From CAVRXT01 sp963725655 (lineage in GTDB: Bacteria > Acidobacteriota > Terriglobia > Acidiferrales > UBA7541): DNA of 64,000 nucleotides. This document shows, piece after piece, positions 8,981-18,173 of the stretch (positions are counted from its first letter, which is position 1; every line of letters starts with the position of its first letter). Under the pieces are notes generated by a model that worked only from the letters and a program-made list of their open reading frames with translations, searched no databases and had not been told where the DNA came from. The stretch covers positions 434,001 to 498,000 of the forward strand of contig CAVRYY010000003.1 in assembly GCA_963725655.1 (NCBI GenBank), read 5' to 3'. A program made the position numbers and the translations under genes.

Positions 8981-11094
8981 TGCTGGCCAGGGCTAGGCTC
9001 ACTAGGCAAGTGCTTCTCGCGTTCCTCGTTTTGTTCCCGGCGACTGCCGGGCTCGCACAAAGCGATGGCGTAGTCGCGTGGTGGAAGTTTGATGAAGGTG
9101 CGGGGAACATCGCAACGGAGAGCGTGAATGGCTCTCACGATACGATTCTCAACCATCATCAGTGGGTAACCGGGGTGCACGGATCGGCGTTGAAGTTCGG
9201 CGGACTTACAACGCTGATCGATCATCCGGCGGATGCGATTCCGCACCTCGACCGCCATTTCAGTATCGAGGCCTGGGTGGCGATTCAGGCGTATCCCTGG
9301 AACTGGGTCGCCCTGGTTGATCAGGAGAACGACCATCAGAGCGGGTATTACTTTGGAATTGATTCGAGAGGCCGGCTCAGCCTGCAGCTTTCCGTTTGGG
9401 GGGATTGGCAAACATGCGAATCGCAAATCAGGGTGCCGCTCAATAAATGGTCGCACGTTGTGGGCACTTATGATTCCAACGACGGAATTAGACTGTACGT
9501 CGACGGCCAGCTCCAGGGCGCTCTTCCGCTGACTGGGCAAATGACTCCCACCACCGGCACCGGCCTGCGAATCGGCCGCAATTTCAAGGATCTTCCGGCC
9601 GATGCCGAGGTGCGGCACAAAGCGGACCTACCCGCTTTCTACTCGTTTGATGGAATTATCGATGAGCTTAAGATATATGACCGAACTCTCTCGCCGGACG
9701 ACATTGGACACGCATACGCAGCGAGTAAGCCCTCGGCTGCTCCGGAGCTAACGCCACGAACGTGGCCGTTTTTTCCGCAGGACTCAAAACATTTTGGAGC
9801 CGCATACACCAGCCTAAAGCTGTATCCGGAATGGGACGAGCTGTGGCGCACCGGTCCCGATGCCGACGTAGTCGTAAGTTTCGCGGACTTGCCGTTTCAC
9901 TATGTATTTTGGCGCGGCAACAACTACGGGGAAGCCCTGGTCACTGAGAACGGAATCTGGACAGGCGACCAGAGTTTTGAGAGCCATACCCATCGCGGCA
10001 CAGCGGAACACATGAACGATAAACATAATGCGTACTCGCACATCAGCATCGTGGAGAGCAACGAAGCGCGGGTGGTGTTGCATTGGCGTTACGCACTCGC
10101 GGACATCGCCGGTGAAATCTCAAATCCTGACCCGGTAACCGGCTGGGGAGATCGGGCCGACGAATATTTCTACATCTATCCGGACGGAGGCGCGGTGCGC
10201 TATGGAACAATTCGCGGAACCGCCAGCCATTATAGTTTTTCAGAGCCAACTATCCTGGTAGCGCCCGGAAAAAAGGCCGAGGACTATATTTCATTAGATG
10301 CGGCGACCATCGCAAATTCCAACGGCGAGAGCAAAACATACTCATGGGATCCCGCTTCTCCCCCGTTTCCTTTTCCCGGCCAGCCCGCGGATGCCAACAT
10401 TGCCGAACTGAACGTAAAATCCCCGCACAAGCCGTACTTCATCTATCAGCCAGGCACCGAACTGGGACCCTATGGCTGGCCTCCAGAATTGAGATCCGAG
10501 TATTCCCACTTTCCCACCTGGGACCATTGGCCGGTGAACCAGATCCCTTCCGACGGGCGCTTCGCGATATTCCCCGATCACTACGGCAGCGCAGCAATCA
10601 TGTCACCCAATCCGAAAAACGCCTGGATTGTGGCGCCCGGCCAGCGCAGCACCTACTTTCTATTTGGCCTGACCGATCAGAATGCGCCGGAGCTGGCTGC
10701 TCTGGACCGCTCTTGGTTACAGCCGCCAAACTTGAGCGTGAAGGGCGGCGGGTTCACGGCTGCGTACGATCGGTCCCAACGGGCCTACGTCTTAACGCCG
10801 GCAACAAAAGATGTGCGCACCAATTCGAAAGATCGGAACAAGCTCGAACTCACGTTTGAGGCCAGTCCTAAGTCGCCGGTAGTGAATCCCGCACTAGTGA
10901 TCAAGAATTGGGGAAATGCGACGGTTCGATTGAAAGTGGATGGAGTGGAACTGCCGAAATCAAAAGCTCGCGTCGCGCTGGTGCAGAGGATTGACGGGAC
11001 GGACTTAGTGGCGTGGATTGAGTATAAGAGCGAACGGCCCTGCCATCTCTCGCTAGTCACTACCGGCAAAGCATCCGAATTTGTCACCCAATAG
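8980..11094 (+). CDS. Secreted LamG-domain protein, copy 2
   Basis: A paralogue of the preceding protein (704 aa), with signal peptide (ending GLAQS), LamG domain (SIEAWVAIQAYPWNW; FDGIIDELKIYDRTL) and the same uncharacterised C-terminal part (FWRGNNYGEALVTENGIW; RADEYFYIYPDGGAVR). ATG at 8980 overlaps the previous TGA by one base, so translation is coupled; a TTG one codon earlier is less likely. The tandem pair arose by duplication and has since diverged. It ends 53 nt before the convergent FadR-type regulator, and no terminator hairpin is evident between them. Confidence 0.82.
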   Translation: MLARARLTRQVLLAFLVLFPATAGLAQSDGVVAWWKFDEGAGNIATESVNGSHDTILNHHQWVTGVHGSALKFGGLTTLIDHPADAIPHLDRHFSIEAWVAIQAYPWNWVALVDQENDHQSGYYFGIDSRGRLSLQLSVWGDWQTCESQIRVPLNKWSHVVGTYDSNDGIRLYVDGQLQGALPLTGQMTPTTGTGLRIGRNFKDLPADAEVRHKADLPAFYSFDGIIDELKIYDRTLSPDDIGHAYAASKPSAAPELTPRTWPFFPQDSKHFGAAYTSLKLYPEWDELWRTGPDADVVVSFADLPFHYVFWRGNNYGEALVTENGIWTGDQSFESHTHRGTAEHMNDKHNAYSHISIVESNEARVVLHWRYALADIAGEISNPDPVTGWGDRADEYFYIYPDGGAVRYGTIRGTASHYSFSEPTILVAPGKKAEDYISLDAATIANSNGESKTYSWDPASPPFPFPGQPADANIAELNVKSPHKPYFIYQPGTELGPYGWPPELRSEYSHFPTWDHWPVNQIPSDGRFAIFPDHYGSAAIMSPNPKNAWIVAPGQRSTYFLFGLTDQNAPELAALDRSWLQPPNLSVKGGGFTAAYDRSQRAYVLTPATKDVRTNSKDRNKLELTFEASPKSPVVNPALVIKNWGNATVRLKVDGVELPKSKARVALVQRIDGTDLVAWIEYKSERPCHLSLVTTGKASEFVTQ

Positions 11095-11147
11095 CTTCGA
11101 TAAACAAGAACGCGCGCGGAGCGGTAATCGAACTTGCCAGTGCCGAG

Positions 11148-11864
11148 TTAGTGTGTTGAGGGCAGCAGCAGATCCTTGGCGTCGGTGATGTGCTCAAACA
11201 TGGTGCGGCGGGCTTCCTCGGCATTCCGGTCGCGAATGGCCGCGTAGATTTTCTTGTGGAAAGATAGAGGCTTTTGGATCGAGACCCGCGGGGCCAGTTG
11301 GGCCATGCTAGTCAGCACGGTTCGATGGATGATCCTGAAGAGCAGGTGGCAGATCCGATTGCCGCTGGCACGAAAAATACACTCGTGAAAAGCGATGTCC
11401 GATTCGAGCCGAGCCTGATTGGTGCGGCTTCTTTCCATGGCCATCAAGGCTTGTCGGAGTCCGGCAAGATCTTCCACCGTGGCTCGTTCCGCCGCTCGTG
11501 CCGCCAGCTCCGGTTCCACGATCATGCGGGTCTCAAATAGTTCGTGATGGGAAAGATCGTCGAGCAGGATTAGGAATTCCATGGGCTCATTGAGCAGGGA
11601 TTCGGCAGTGGCGCTCAAGTACGTGCCATCGCCCACTCGCTGGGTGATGACGCCCATAATTTCGAGCACTTTCAGAGCCTGGCGCAGGGACGCCCGGTTC
11701 ACGCCGAATTCCTTGGCCAGCTCACGTTCGGGAGGAAATTTCGAGCCCGGCGCCACCGTGCCCTTGGATATCATTTGCTTGATATTGCGAATCAGCTTGG
11801 CGGTGACGCGAGCATCTACCGGTTTGATACGGGGTGACGACGACCGCTCCGATTTGGCCTGCAA
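11148..11864 (-). CDS. FadR/GntR-family transcriptional regulator (FCD domain)
   Basis: A 238-aa regulator. The N-terminal winged helix-turn-helix (about residues 20-85, with FPPERELAKEFGVNRASLRQALKVLE) is followed by an all-helical FCD ligand domain (about 105-230). The metal-ligand pattern is visible as DIAFHECIF, SFHKKI and MFEHI. FCD regulators of sugar-acid catabolism (UxuR, ExuR, LgoR types) respond to a pathway intermediate. Start is a TTG at 11864; no better in-frame ATG exists. It is the last gene of the reverse-strand cluster and lies between the LamG pair and the receptor gene, both of which carry a matching palindrome. Confidence 0.9.
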   Translation of the reverse strand: MQAKSERSSSPRIKPVDARVTAKLIRNIKQMISKGTVAPGSKFPPERELAKEFGVNRASLRQALKVLEIMGVITQRVGDGTYLSATAESLLNEPMEFLILLDDLSHHELFETRMIVEPELAARAAERATVEDLAGLRQALMAMERSRTNQARLESDIAFHECIFRASGNRICHLLFRIIHRTVLTSMAQLAPRVSIQKPLSFHKKIYAAIRDRNAEEARRTMFEHITDAKDLLLPSTH

Positions 11865-12039
11865 GCTTTTCTTAGGCAGGTTTATCTCGCTCCCACTTAA
11901 TATTTCTGCATGCTACACCTGAAGCGCCCATTATCCCATAGCCTTATGGCGACGTGGACTAAATGTGAATTCCGCCGCCGCTGCTTTAAGGCTGAACGCC
12001 CGGGAACCTATTCGTTGCACATGCCGCTCGAGCACTGCT

Positions 12040-13254
12040 TTACTGCGCGCTTCCGCCCTTGAATATCCCGGTAGTTCCGCCGTTCTTAATCCAGTCTTTA
12101 TCGAACCGTACCACCTTGATCGTCTCCCGGCGGTAGGTATACGCCACGGTGATCTTTCCCGTTGGATCCTCCAGGACCGAAGGATACGAATAATCCTCGT
12201 TTCCTCGCCCGCGCTTGGATTCATCTTGCGCGCTATCTGCGGCGCCCGTCTCGATATCGCGAACCCACGGCCACGTTGCGCCGCCATCTTCGGATAGCGC
12301 GATCGAAAGTGGTTTGCGCGCGCTGGCCCTGGGCTTATCCCGGGTTGTGCCCGAATTCACGTTGTTGAATGCGAGTACCAGGGATTTGTCCTTCAGCAGC
12401 GTCATCTGAACGGACGAATTATTGTTGGGCAATCGAGTAGCAACCGGAACGGTCCATGAGCATCCATCGTGCGAGGTGCTCTGGTAGATGAAGTCCGCAT
12501 AGCGGCTTCTGAAAAGCCCCAGAAACTGTCCAGTGCCAAGCCTGACCGCGCTTTGCTGCACCATGCCGTTCGATCCTGGAATTCTGCACTCGTGCCAGTG
12601 CCTCCCACTGTCATTGGTGATCTTCACGACCGAGTAGTGTGACTCCGCGCCCTCGCTGATTGTGCGGCTGGGCGTGTAGTACATCGGGAGAAGCCACGTC
12701 TTTTTACTCAACAATACAGGCGGTTGGCGCACAAAGGATCCCGGCTGCGTAAACAAGGGACGAGGAGGGCTCCAGGTTTGCCCAATGTCGACGGAAGTGA
12801 GGTACAAGACTTCCGCGTTGGTCTGTCCTTCGCCCGCGGGCTGGGAGGTGTGCAACAGCCAAAGGTGGCCGCCGGGCAGTTGGAATCCCACAGGATTCTG
12901 GAATGACTTTCCGGTCTGATGGTCGATCTCGACGGTCTCGCTCCACTGCCCCGAGCCCTTACTGAGACGCGACATTACGATGGCGACGTTGGACTCGCCC
13001 TCGCCGGTCCCGGAAAACCAGAAACAAAGCAGATCCCCATTCTTCAGCTTGACGAGATTCGCCGCGTGGGAAATCCGAAACAATTTCCCCAGGTAGGCTT
13101 CTTCCAATCCGGCGGTTGCGGACGAGCGGAACAGGCCGTCCAGTCGCATCGCGCCGTTGGCGGCAGGATTAGGTGAAGTTTCCTGCGCCCCGGCGATTGC
13201 GACGCAAAGCAGCACGCATGCAGATACCCAGCGTGCCACTTTTGACATCACCAT
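12040..13254 (-). CDS. Exported sialidase-like BNR-repeat protein
   Basis: A roughly 404-aa protein with a signal peptide (ending AIAGAQE) and a six-bladed propeller-like body. Asp-box-like repeats are visible as SVDIGQTW, TNDSGRHW, STSHDGCSW and SEDGGATW, along with the FRIxN-like opening LFRISHAANLVKLKNGDLL. This matches the BNR-like exo-alpha-sialidase fold, which in environmental bacteria often acts on other sugars. ATG at 13254 or 13248 gives a clean signal peptide; the GTG at 13284 would prepend ten unneeded residues. It lies about 31 nt downstream of the receptor gene and is probably cotranscribed with it. Specificity is unknown. Confidence 0.78.
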   Translation of the reverse strand: MVMSKVARWVSACVLLCVAIAGAQETSPNPAANGAMRLDGLFRSSATAGLEEAYLGKLFRISHAANLVKLKNGDLLCFWFSGTGEGESNVAIVMSRLSKGSGQWSETVEIDHQTGKSFQNPVGFQLPGGHLWLLHTSQPAGEGQTNAEVLYLTSVDIGQTWSPPRPLFTQPGSFVRQPPVLLSKKTWLLPMYYTPSRTISEGAESHYSVVKITNDSGRHWHECRIPGSNGMVQQSAVRLGTGQFLGLFRSRYADFIYQSTSHDGCSWTVPVATRLPNNNSSVQMTLLKDKSLVLAFNNVNSGTTRDKPRASARKPLSIALSEDGGATWPWVRDIETGAADSAQDESKRGRGNEDYSYPSVLEDPTGKITVAYTYRRETIKVVRFDKDWIKNGGTTGIFKGGSAQ

Positions 13255-13285
13255 CGTCCGCGGCCGGATGGCCAAAGCCCCCACC

Positions 13286-16200
13286 TTAGAAATAGATCTT
13301 CAAAGCGGCTTGCAGTTGGCGCTCGGTGTTGGCGGTGGAGGATACCTGCCCGAAATTAGGATCGGTTATGTTGTTGTCGGGCTGCGCGAACACCGGCGTA
13401 TTGAAAAGGTTAAACGCCTCGATTCTAAACTGCAACTTTATTGCTTCGTGAATGGGGAACGACCGAAATACGGAGAGATCCAAGTTTCTGTGCCAATCGG
13501 AGCGGAGGCTATTTCGTCCCATATCTCCGAAGGTGTAAGGCGCAGGAAGCGCGAAGGCCGCAACGTTTATTGGATTGAGCGGGGTGGTATTGGCGTAGGG
13601 ATTGCCGACGACGTCAGCGCGTTCTGCACCGCTGATATTGTTGGTGTTGGAGATCTGATACGGCGCCTGGATGTCGTAAGGAGTTCCGCTTGAAAGTGCG
13701 AGGATGCCGTTGACTTGCCAGCCGCCAATCAGATAGTCGAGAAATCCATTGCCGGCACTCCACTTCTGGCCCTTGCCGAAGGGAACCTCGTAAACGATGC
13801 TGGTGGAAAAGATGTGAGTTTCGTCATAGCCCGCCACGCCTTTGTCATTCGTGATGTTATAGGGATTCTGGACGTCGCAGAAATTCGAGTAGGTATCGCA
13901 CCCGAAGTTGATGTCTTTCGAATACGTGTAAGCTAACTTGTGAGTGAGTCCCCACGATGTGCGCCCCTCCGACGAAACCTGCAGCGCATTGTAGTTACCT
14001 CTTCCCACGCTGGTGACGTATCCCTCCTGCGGCAAGATATAAGGATAGGGAGCGCGAGTTTGTGGATCACCGGGCCCGGGAGTGACTGCCGCATTTCCGG
14101 TCATCTGAAGCATTTCACGATGATTGTGGGAACCCACATAGTTGACGGTTAAGACCGAGTGGGCCGCCCATTCCCGTTGAATGCCAAAATTGTATTGATC
14201 GGAATAAGGGTTCTTAATATTCGGATCGAGAAAGCCGTCGCCCTGGCCAAAAGGATTCGGGGCCGGAACGATTGGACCACTCCCCAGGCTAAGTGGATCT
14301 TGCGCGGTAGCGGTGAAATATGGATTGTTCAGGTTGCTGGTGGCCAAGTAGGCGATGTTGGGCCAGCTTTGCGTGAAGTTAGCGCCGAAGCCGACAACCG
14401 CAGCCCAGTTATCATAAAATCTCCCATATCCAGCGCGGAAGACGGTCTTGTCATTGATGCGATAGGCGAGTCCCAGGCGCGGCTGGATGTTGTCATAGGT
14501 ATTCTGAATAATCCTGCCGTTGGGGGACACGGTAACATGGTCCGGCAGGGTACCTCCCGGGATGCAGGGAGCTCCCTGGGTGGAGGAGCAAGCGGGCGCG
14601 GGATCCTGCAATACGTACGTGCCATTATTCAGGTCAATATTTCCGGTGATGTTGCTATGGTCGCTGGCGTGCCCTTCGCGGGGCCAGTCGGTGACGTCGT
14701 ATCGAAGTCCCAGATTGAGAGTGAGGCGATCGCTCACTTTCCATTGATCCTCAAAGTATGAGCCGTATACCTTGCCGCCCTGCAAGAAGGCGTGCACTGA
14801 ATCGAGCTCGCCATACGTAGGGTCTCCCAGCAGCATCGAAGCCACTGAGTCGCCGCCCACCCCAGCGCTTCCGCTAGAGGTCTGGAACGGATCAAAAACA
14901 TCTACGGCGCCGTAAAACGAGTTGTTCGTGTTATCGGTTGCCACGCTCGCGCCAAATTTAAGCAGATGGCGCCCAATCAATTTTGATGTGTCGCTCTTGT
15001 ATTCGGCAATGTCGGAATAAACGCCACCACCCACGAAGTTGTTGTTGCCGAGATAGCCGTCGAGCCCGAATGTAGGAATCAGCGTGGGATTGGGGCCGTG
15101 ACTGGTGAGGTTGGGAGAAAAGCCCGCGGTTTGCAGGAAGTCCGAGGGTACATTCAACAAAGTCGGGGTACTGAGGTCCGTTCCTTTCACCCGCCCGAAG
15201 GTGAACTGAGTGACCGCGTTACCGCTGAAGACATGGGACCAACTGAGCGCCAGATTGTAGGCATCCACGACGGTGTGGACGACGTTACCCTGGACGCCAC
15301 CGGAACTGGTGTCGGGCTGCCATGCGCCGGTATAACGGCCGAATATATGGTCGTTGCTGCCAAACTGCTGGTCGATACGAGCTTCCATCTGATCGTTCCT
15401 GGTAATGTTCGGAGAACTGTCGCGGCCGTTGAATCCAGGTTGTCCGGTGTTGATCGGAGCGGGGAACAGGGTCTTTGCATAATAGAGAGTCGTAGGATCG
15501 ATCAGGCTCGACGGGATCTTGTTGCAGGGTGTTCCGGCAGCCTGGATGCCATTGGCGTTGGCAGGCAAGGCATTTCCGGACCCGTCGCACATGAAAGGAC
15601 TATTGACGAACGATCCAGGGTTGGCGGGATCGGGCTGTGTACTGTAGGGGTTGTAAATTTGTGCCGATACGGCGGAGAAGTCGCCAGCGAGTTGGGCGGG
15701 GGTAGGAGTTACGTAGAGGACCGTGCTGGATCCGGACTTGCGAAATCCCTCGTAGGACACATAGAAGAAGGTTTTATTCCGGCCGTTATAGTGGGGCAGA
15801 AGCACGGGACCGCCGACCGAGCCTCCGAACTGGTTCTGCTTCAATTCGGTCTTGGGATTGAAATAGTTATTGGCGTCGAGGGCGTCATTGCGGAGGAATT
15901 CCCATCCACTGCCATGGAACGAATTGCTGCCGGACTTGGTGACAAGATTTACGATTCCGCCCAGCACTTGGCCGAACTGCGCCTCGTCGTTATGAGACTG
16001 GACCTTGAACTCCATGACGTCGTCAATTGTCGGTTGCAGCGCGTATGTCTCGTTGGCGGCTCCGAAGTTAGTCACGCCGTCGAGCAGGAACATGTTGCTG
16101 CGATTGGTCTGTCCGTTGACAGCGGGAATGACGTACGCGCCGATGCCTCCGCTAGCCCCTCCCGAGTTTTGCAGCGGATTCGCCGCGCTGACGCCCGGCG

Positions 16201-16705
16201 TCAGCAAGAGCAACTCGGTGAAGTTGCGGCCATTTAAGGGGAGATCATTTACTTCCTTGGTTTGAACGACGGTACCTAGCTCGGCGGTGGAAGTTTCCAG
16301 GGCGACGGCTTGAGCGGAAACGTTGACCACGTCGTTTGCCGATCCCACCTTCATGGTGAAGTTGATTGTGGCGGTCTGGTTTACCTCGAGGGAGAAGCCG
16401 GGTTGTACGCCTGTTTCGAATCCCTGAACGCGCACTTCCAGCGAATATCGGCCCGGGGGAACGTTGACGAAGCTGTACAGGCCGTCGGCGTTGCTTTCCT
16501 TCACCTGGACGACACCGGTGTCGAGGGCGGTGAGTTTGACGCCGGCGTTGGGAATGAGGGCACCGCTGGAGTCTTTGATGACTCCGTTAAGACTAGCCGC
16601 ATTTTCTTGAGCAGTAGCGGATTGGAGGGCAAATCCGAGGATGAAAAAGGACAGGGCCAAAGTCACCGAAAAAATACGCACACAACGACGAATTAAGGGA
16701 TGCAT
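13286..16705 (-). CDS. TonB-dependent receptor-like outer-membrane protein with carboxypeptidase-regulatory domain (Oar type)
   Basis: A 1139-aa outer-membrane protein. A signal peptide (residues 1 to about 32, ending SATAQ) is followed by a carboxypeptidase-regulatory/CNA-B-like domain (about 36-120, LNGVIKDSSGALIPNAGV). Then come a plug domain with the acidobacterial motif NDLPLNGRNFTELLLLTPGV (about 155-175) and a long beta-barrel ending in aromatic F. ATG at 16705 is chosen because GGGAG lies 8 nt before it and the signal peptide then starts properly; an in-frame codon at 16801 would add 32 residues. Such proteins are thought to import oligosaccharides or peptides. The downstream sialidase-like gene and the upstream palindrome at 16746 favour a glycan role. 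Confidence 0.88.
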   Translation of the reverse strand: MHPLIRRCVRIFSVTLALSFFILGFALQSATAQENAASLNGVIKDSSGALIPNAGVKLTALDTGVVQVKESNADGLYSFVNVPPGRYSLEVRVQGFETGVQPGFSLEVNQTATINFTMKVGSANDVVNVSAQAVALETSTAELGTVVQTKEVNDLPLNGRNFTELLLLTPGVSAANPLQNSGGASGGIGAYVIPAVNGQTNRSNMFLLDGVTNFGAANETYALQPTIDDVMEFKVQSHNDEAQFGQVLGGIVNLVTKSGSNSFHGSGWEFLRNDALDANNYFNPKTELKQNQFGGSVGGPVLLPHYNGRNKTFFYVSYEGFRKSGSSTVLYVTPTPAQLAGDFSAVSAQIYNPYSTQPDPANPGSFVNSPFMCDGSGNALPANANGIQAAGTPCNKIPSSLIDPTTLYYAKTLFPAPINTGQPGFNGRDSSPNITRNDQMEARIDQQFGSNDHIFGRYTGAWQPDTSSGGVQGNVVHTVVDAYNLALSWSHVFSGNAVTQFTFGRVKGTDLSTPTLLNVPSDFLQTAGFSPNLTSHGPNPTLIPTFGLDGYLGNNNFVGGGVYSDIAEYKSDTSKLIGRHLLKFGASVATDNTNNSFYGAVDVFDPFQTSSGSAGVGGDSVASMLLGDPTYGELDSVHAFLQGGKVYGSYFEDQWKVSDRLTLNLGLRYDVTDWPREGHASDHSNITGNIDLNNGTYVLQDPAPACSSTQGAPCIPGGTLPDHVTVSPNGRIIQNTYDNIQPRLGLAYRINDKTVFRAGYGRFYDNWAAVVGFGANFTQSWPNIAYLATSNLNNPYFTATAQDPLSLGSGPIVPAPNPFGQGDGFLDPNIKNPYSDQYNFGIQREWAAHSVLTVNYVGSHNHREMLQMTGNAAVTPGPGDPQTRAPYPYILPQEGYVTSVGRGNYNALQVSSEGRTSWGLTHKLAYTYSKDINFGCDTYSNFCDVQNPYNITNDKGVAGYDETHIFSTSIVYEVPFGKGQKWSAGNGFLDYLIGGWQVNGILALSSGTPYDIQAPYQISNTNNISGAERADVVGNPYANTTPLNPINVAAFALPAPYTFGDMGRNSLRSDWHRNLDLSVFRSFPIHEAIKLQFRIEAFNLFNTPVFAQPDNNITDPNFGQVSSTANTERQLQAALKIYF

Positions 16706-17069
16706 GGTTTGTTCTCCCGAGCGCTTGCTGGCCGGACTCCTGTCAATTGGTCCAACCAATCGGCAGGCAGTCTGGCATCGGCCATGACCGGTGTCAAGCA
16801 TAATATGACGAATCGCCGGAGCCGGTATTCTGTAACCAAACCTTAATAAACCGAGCTTTTCAGGGGTCTTCCGTGAGCACGTGGCAATCCAGTACCATCA
16901 CCGAAAACCTCGAGGCGGATCGGTGGGCGTCCCGCGAAACCGCGACATTAATATCATAGGTTCGACCTTGGGCGGCGTCTTCCGAATTATCCTGCGACGA
17001 CTATTCCGGGGCGATTTCAGAATGCGTTTCGGCCATAGCACTTGTTCTACTCAAGGGGGCGTTTCCCTC
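16706..17069. other. Promoter region of the TonB-type receptor gene
   Basis: This 364-bp gap lies between the ornithine-cyclodeaminase-like gene and the receptor. It contains the palindrome at 16746-16760. Nothing coding is seen. A convincing -35/-10 pair was not found; TTGACA-like and TATTAT-like words occur on the reverse strand near 16785-16805 but with poor spacing. Confidence 0.5.
16746..16760. promoter_or_regulatory. Candidate operator for the FadR/UxuR-type regulator
   Basis: ATTGGTCCAACCAAT is a perfect 6-bp inverted repeat around CCA and fits TGGT-N3-ACCA, the core reported for FadR-type operators. It lies about 40 nt upstream of the receptor start on the reverse strand, where a repressor could block transcription. 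Thirteen of 15 bases match the site at 6776. Confidence 0.6.
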
Positions 17070-18011
17070 TCATGGCTGTAAGTAGATCGCCCATGCACTG
17101 GCCAAGTCCTGGACGACGTGGCCGAGGGATTTGTAGGCGGTGATTTCTTCTGGTGAGCGGCGACCTTCGATTTGGCCCGTCAATACCTGGCCAATCTCGC
17201 CGACGATGTGGTCATCTCCGACTAAACCCGCGGCCTTGGCCCTGAGAAACTCCGCACCTTGCATTAAAACGCCCTCGCGACTGTCGGCAATAAACCGCGA
17301 ACGGACGACCAGGTTGTTGTCAACTTCGGTTGGCCCCGCATAGCTTGAGCCGACCAGATTTAAGTGCGTGCCAGGCCGCACCCAGTCGCCTTTCAGGATT
17401 GGCTCGGCCGCGGAGGAGACCGTACACACAATGTCGGCATCGGCGACTGCCTCTTCCACGAGTTCGGCGGTGGAGACCGGGAGCGCCAGCTCTGCCTGCA
17501 TTCGTTCAGCGAAGGCTCGGCTGCGTTCGCGCGAACGTCCCCATACCAGGATGGATTCAAGATCCCGCACCTTGCTGATCGCCCGCGCATGGGTTGCCGC
17601 TTGTTCACCACAACCGAGAAGGGCCAGGCGGCGGGCGTCCGGGCGCGCTAACGCTGCGGTCGCAACCGCACTCGCCGCTGCCGTTCGAATGGCGGTGATC
17701 TCGCCGGCATGGACGACGCAAACAGGGGCTCCTGTTTCCTGTTCAAATAAGATGACGAGACCCTGGTGGGACTGGGCTCCCATCGCCGAGTTCTGCGGGA
17801 AGACACTGATCAACTTCGCTCCGAATGGACCATGCGCCCCCATGGTACCGGGCATGAGGCCGAACATTCGCCCTGCAGACAGGGGGATGATCGACCGGAG
17901 AGGTTGGGTAGTTTCGCCTCTGGAGAATGCAATCATGGCATTGCGCACGATTGGAATGCACAAATCGTATGTAAGGCGGCGGGCAACCTCTTCGCGGTCT
18001 ATAAATCGCAT
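17070..18011 (-). CDS. Ornithine cyclodeaminase / mu-crystallin family protein
   Basis: A 313-aa cytoplasmic NAD(P)-binding enzyme. The first half carries the substrate region (HAGEITAIRTAAASAVAT, about residues 101-118). The Rossmann segment LALLGCGEQAATHARA follows (about 128-143). The family includes ornithine cyclodeaminase, alanine dehydrogenase and ketimine reductase, and the sequence does not separate them. AAGGAAGG four bases before the ATG is a good ribosome site. It heads the reverse-strand cluster, but the 364-bp gap to the receptor gene suggests a separate transcript. No link to the glycan genes is evident. Confidence 0.82.
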   Translation of the reverse strand: MRFIDREEVARRLTYDLCIPIVRNAMIAFSRGETTQPLRSIIPLSAGRMFGLMPGTMGAHGPFGAKLISVFPQNSAMGAQSHQGLVILFEQETGAPVCVVHAGEITAIRTAAASAVATAALARPDARRLALLGCGEQAATHARAISKVRDLESILVWGRSRERSRAFAERMQAELALPVSTAELVEEAVADADIVCTVSSAAEPILKGDWVRPGTHLNLVGSSYAGPTEVDNNLVVRSRFIADSREGVLMQGAEFLRAKAAGLVGDDHIVGEIGQVLTGQIEGRRSPEEITAYKSLGHVVQDLASAWAIYLQP

Positions 18012-18173
18012 GAGACCTTCCTTTGGTTTGGAACCGAGAAGGGTATTCGTTGAGTTCGACGCCCTTCAGGCTATCACGAGTGAAACACATACGATTCGGA
18101 GCGGGCAACGACGGGTGTGAGGGTGCTGATGGGCACGAACCGCGCACGAATCTGTCGCGAAGGTGGGGATTTC

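Noticed and set aside
13157..16237. Several forward frames of 180-380 codons inside the TonB-type receptor gene
   Set aside because: They are antisense to a continuous 1139-aa protein with signal peptide, regulatory domain and plug motif.
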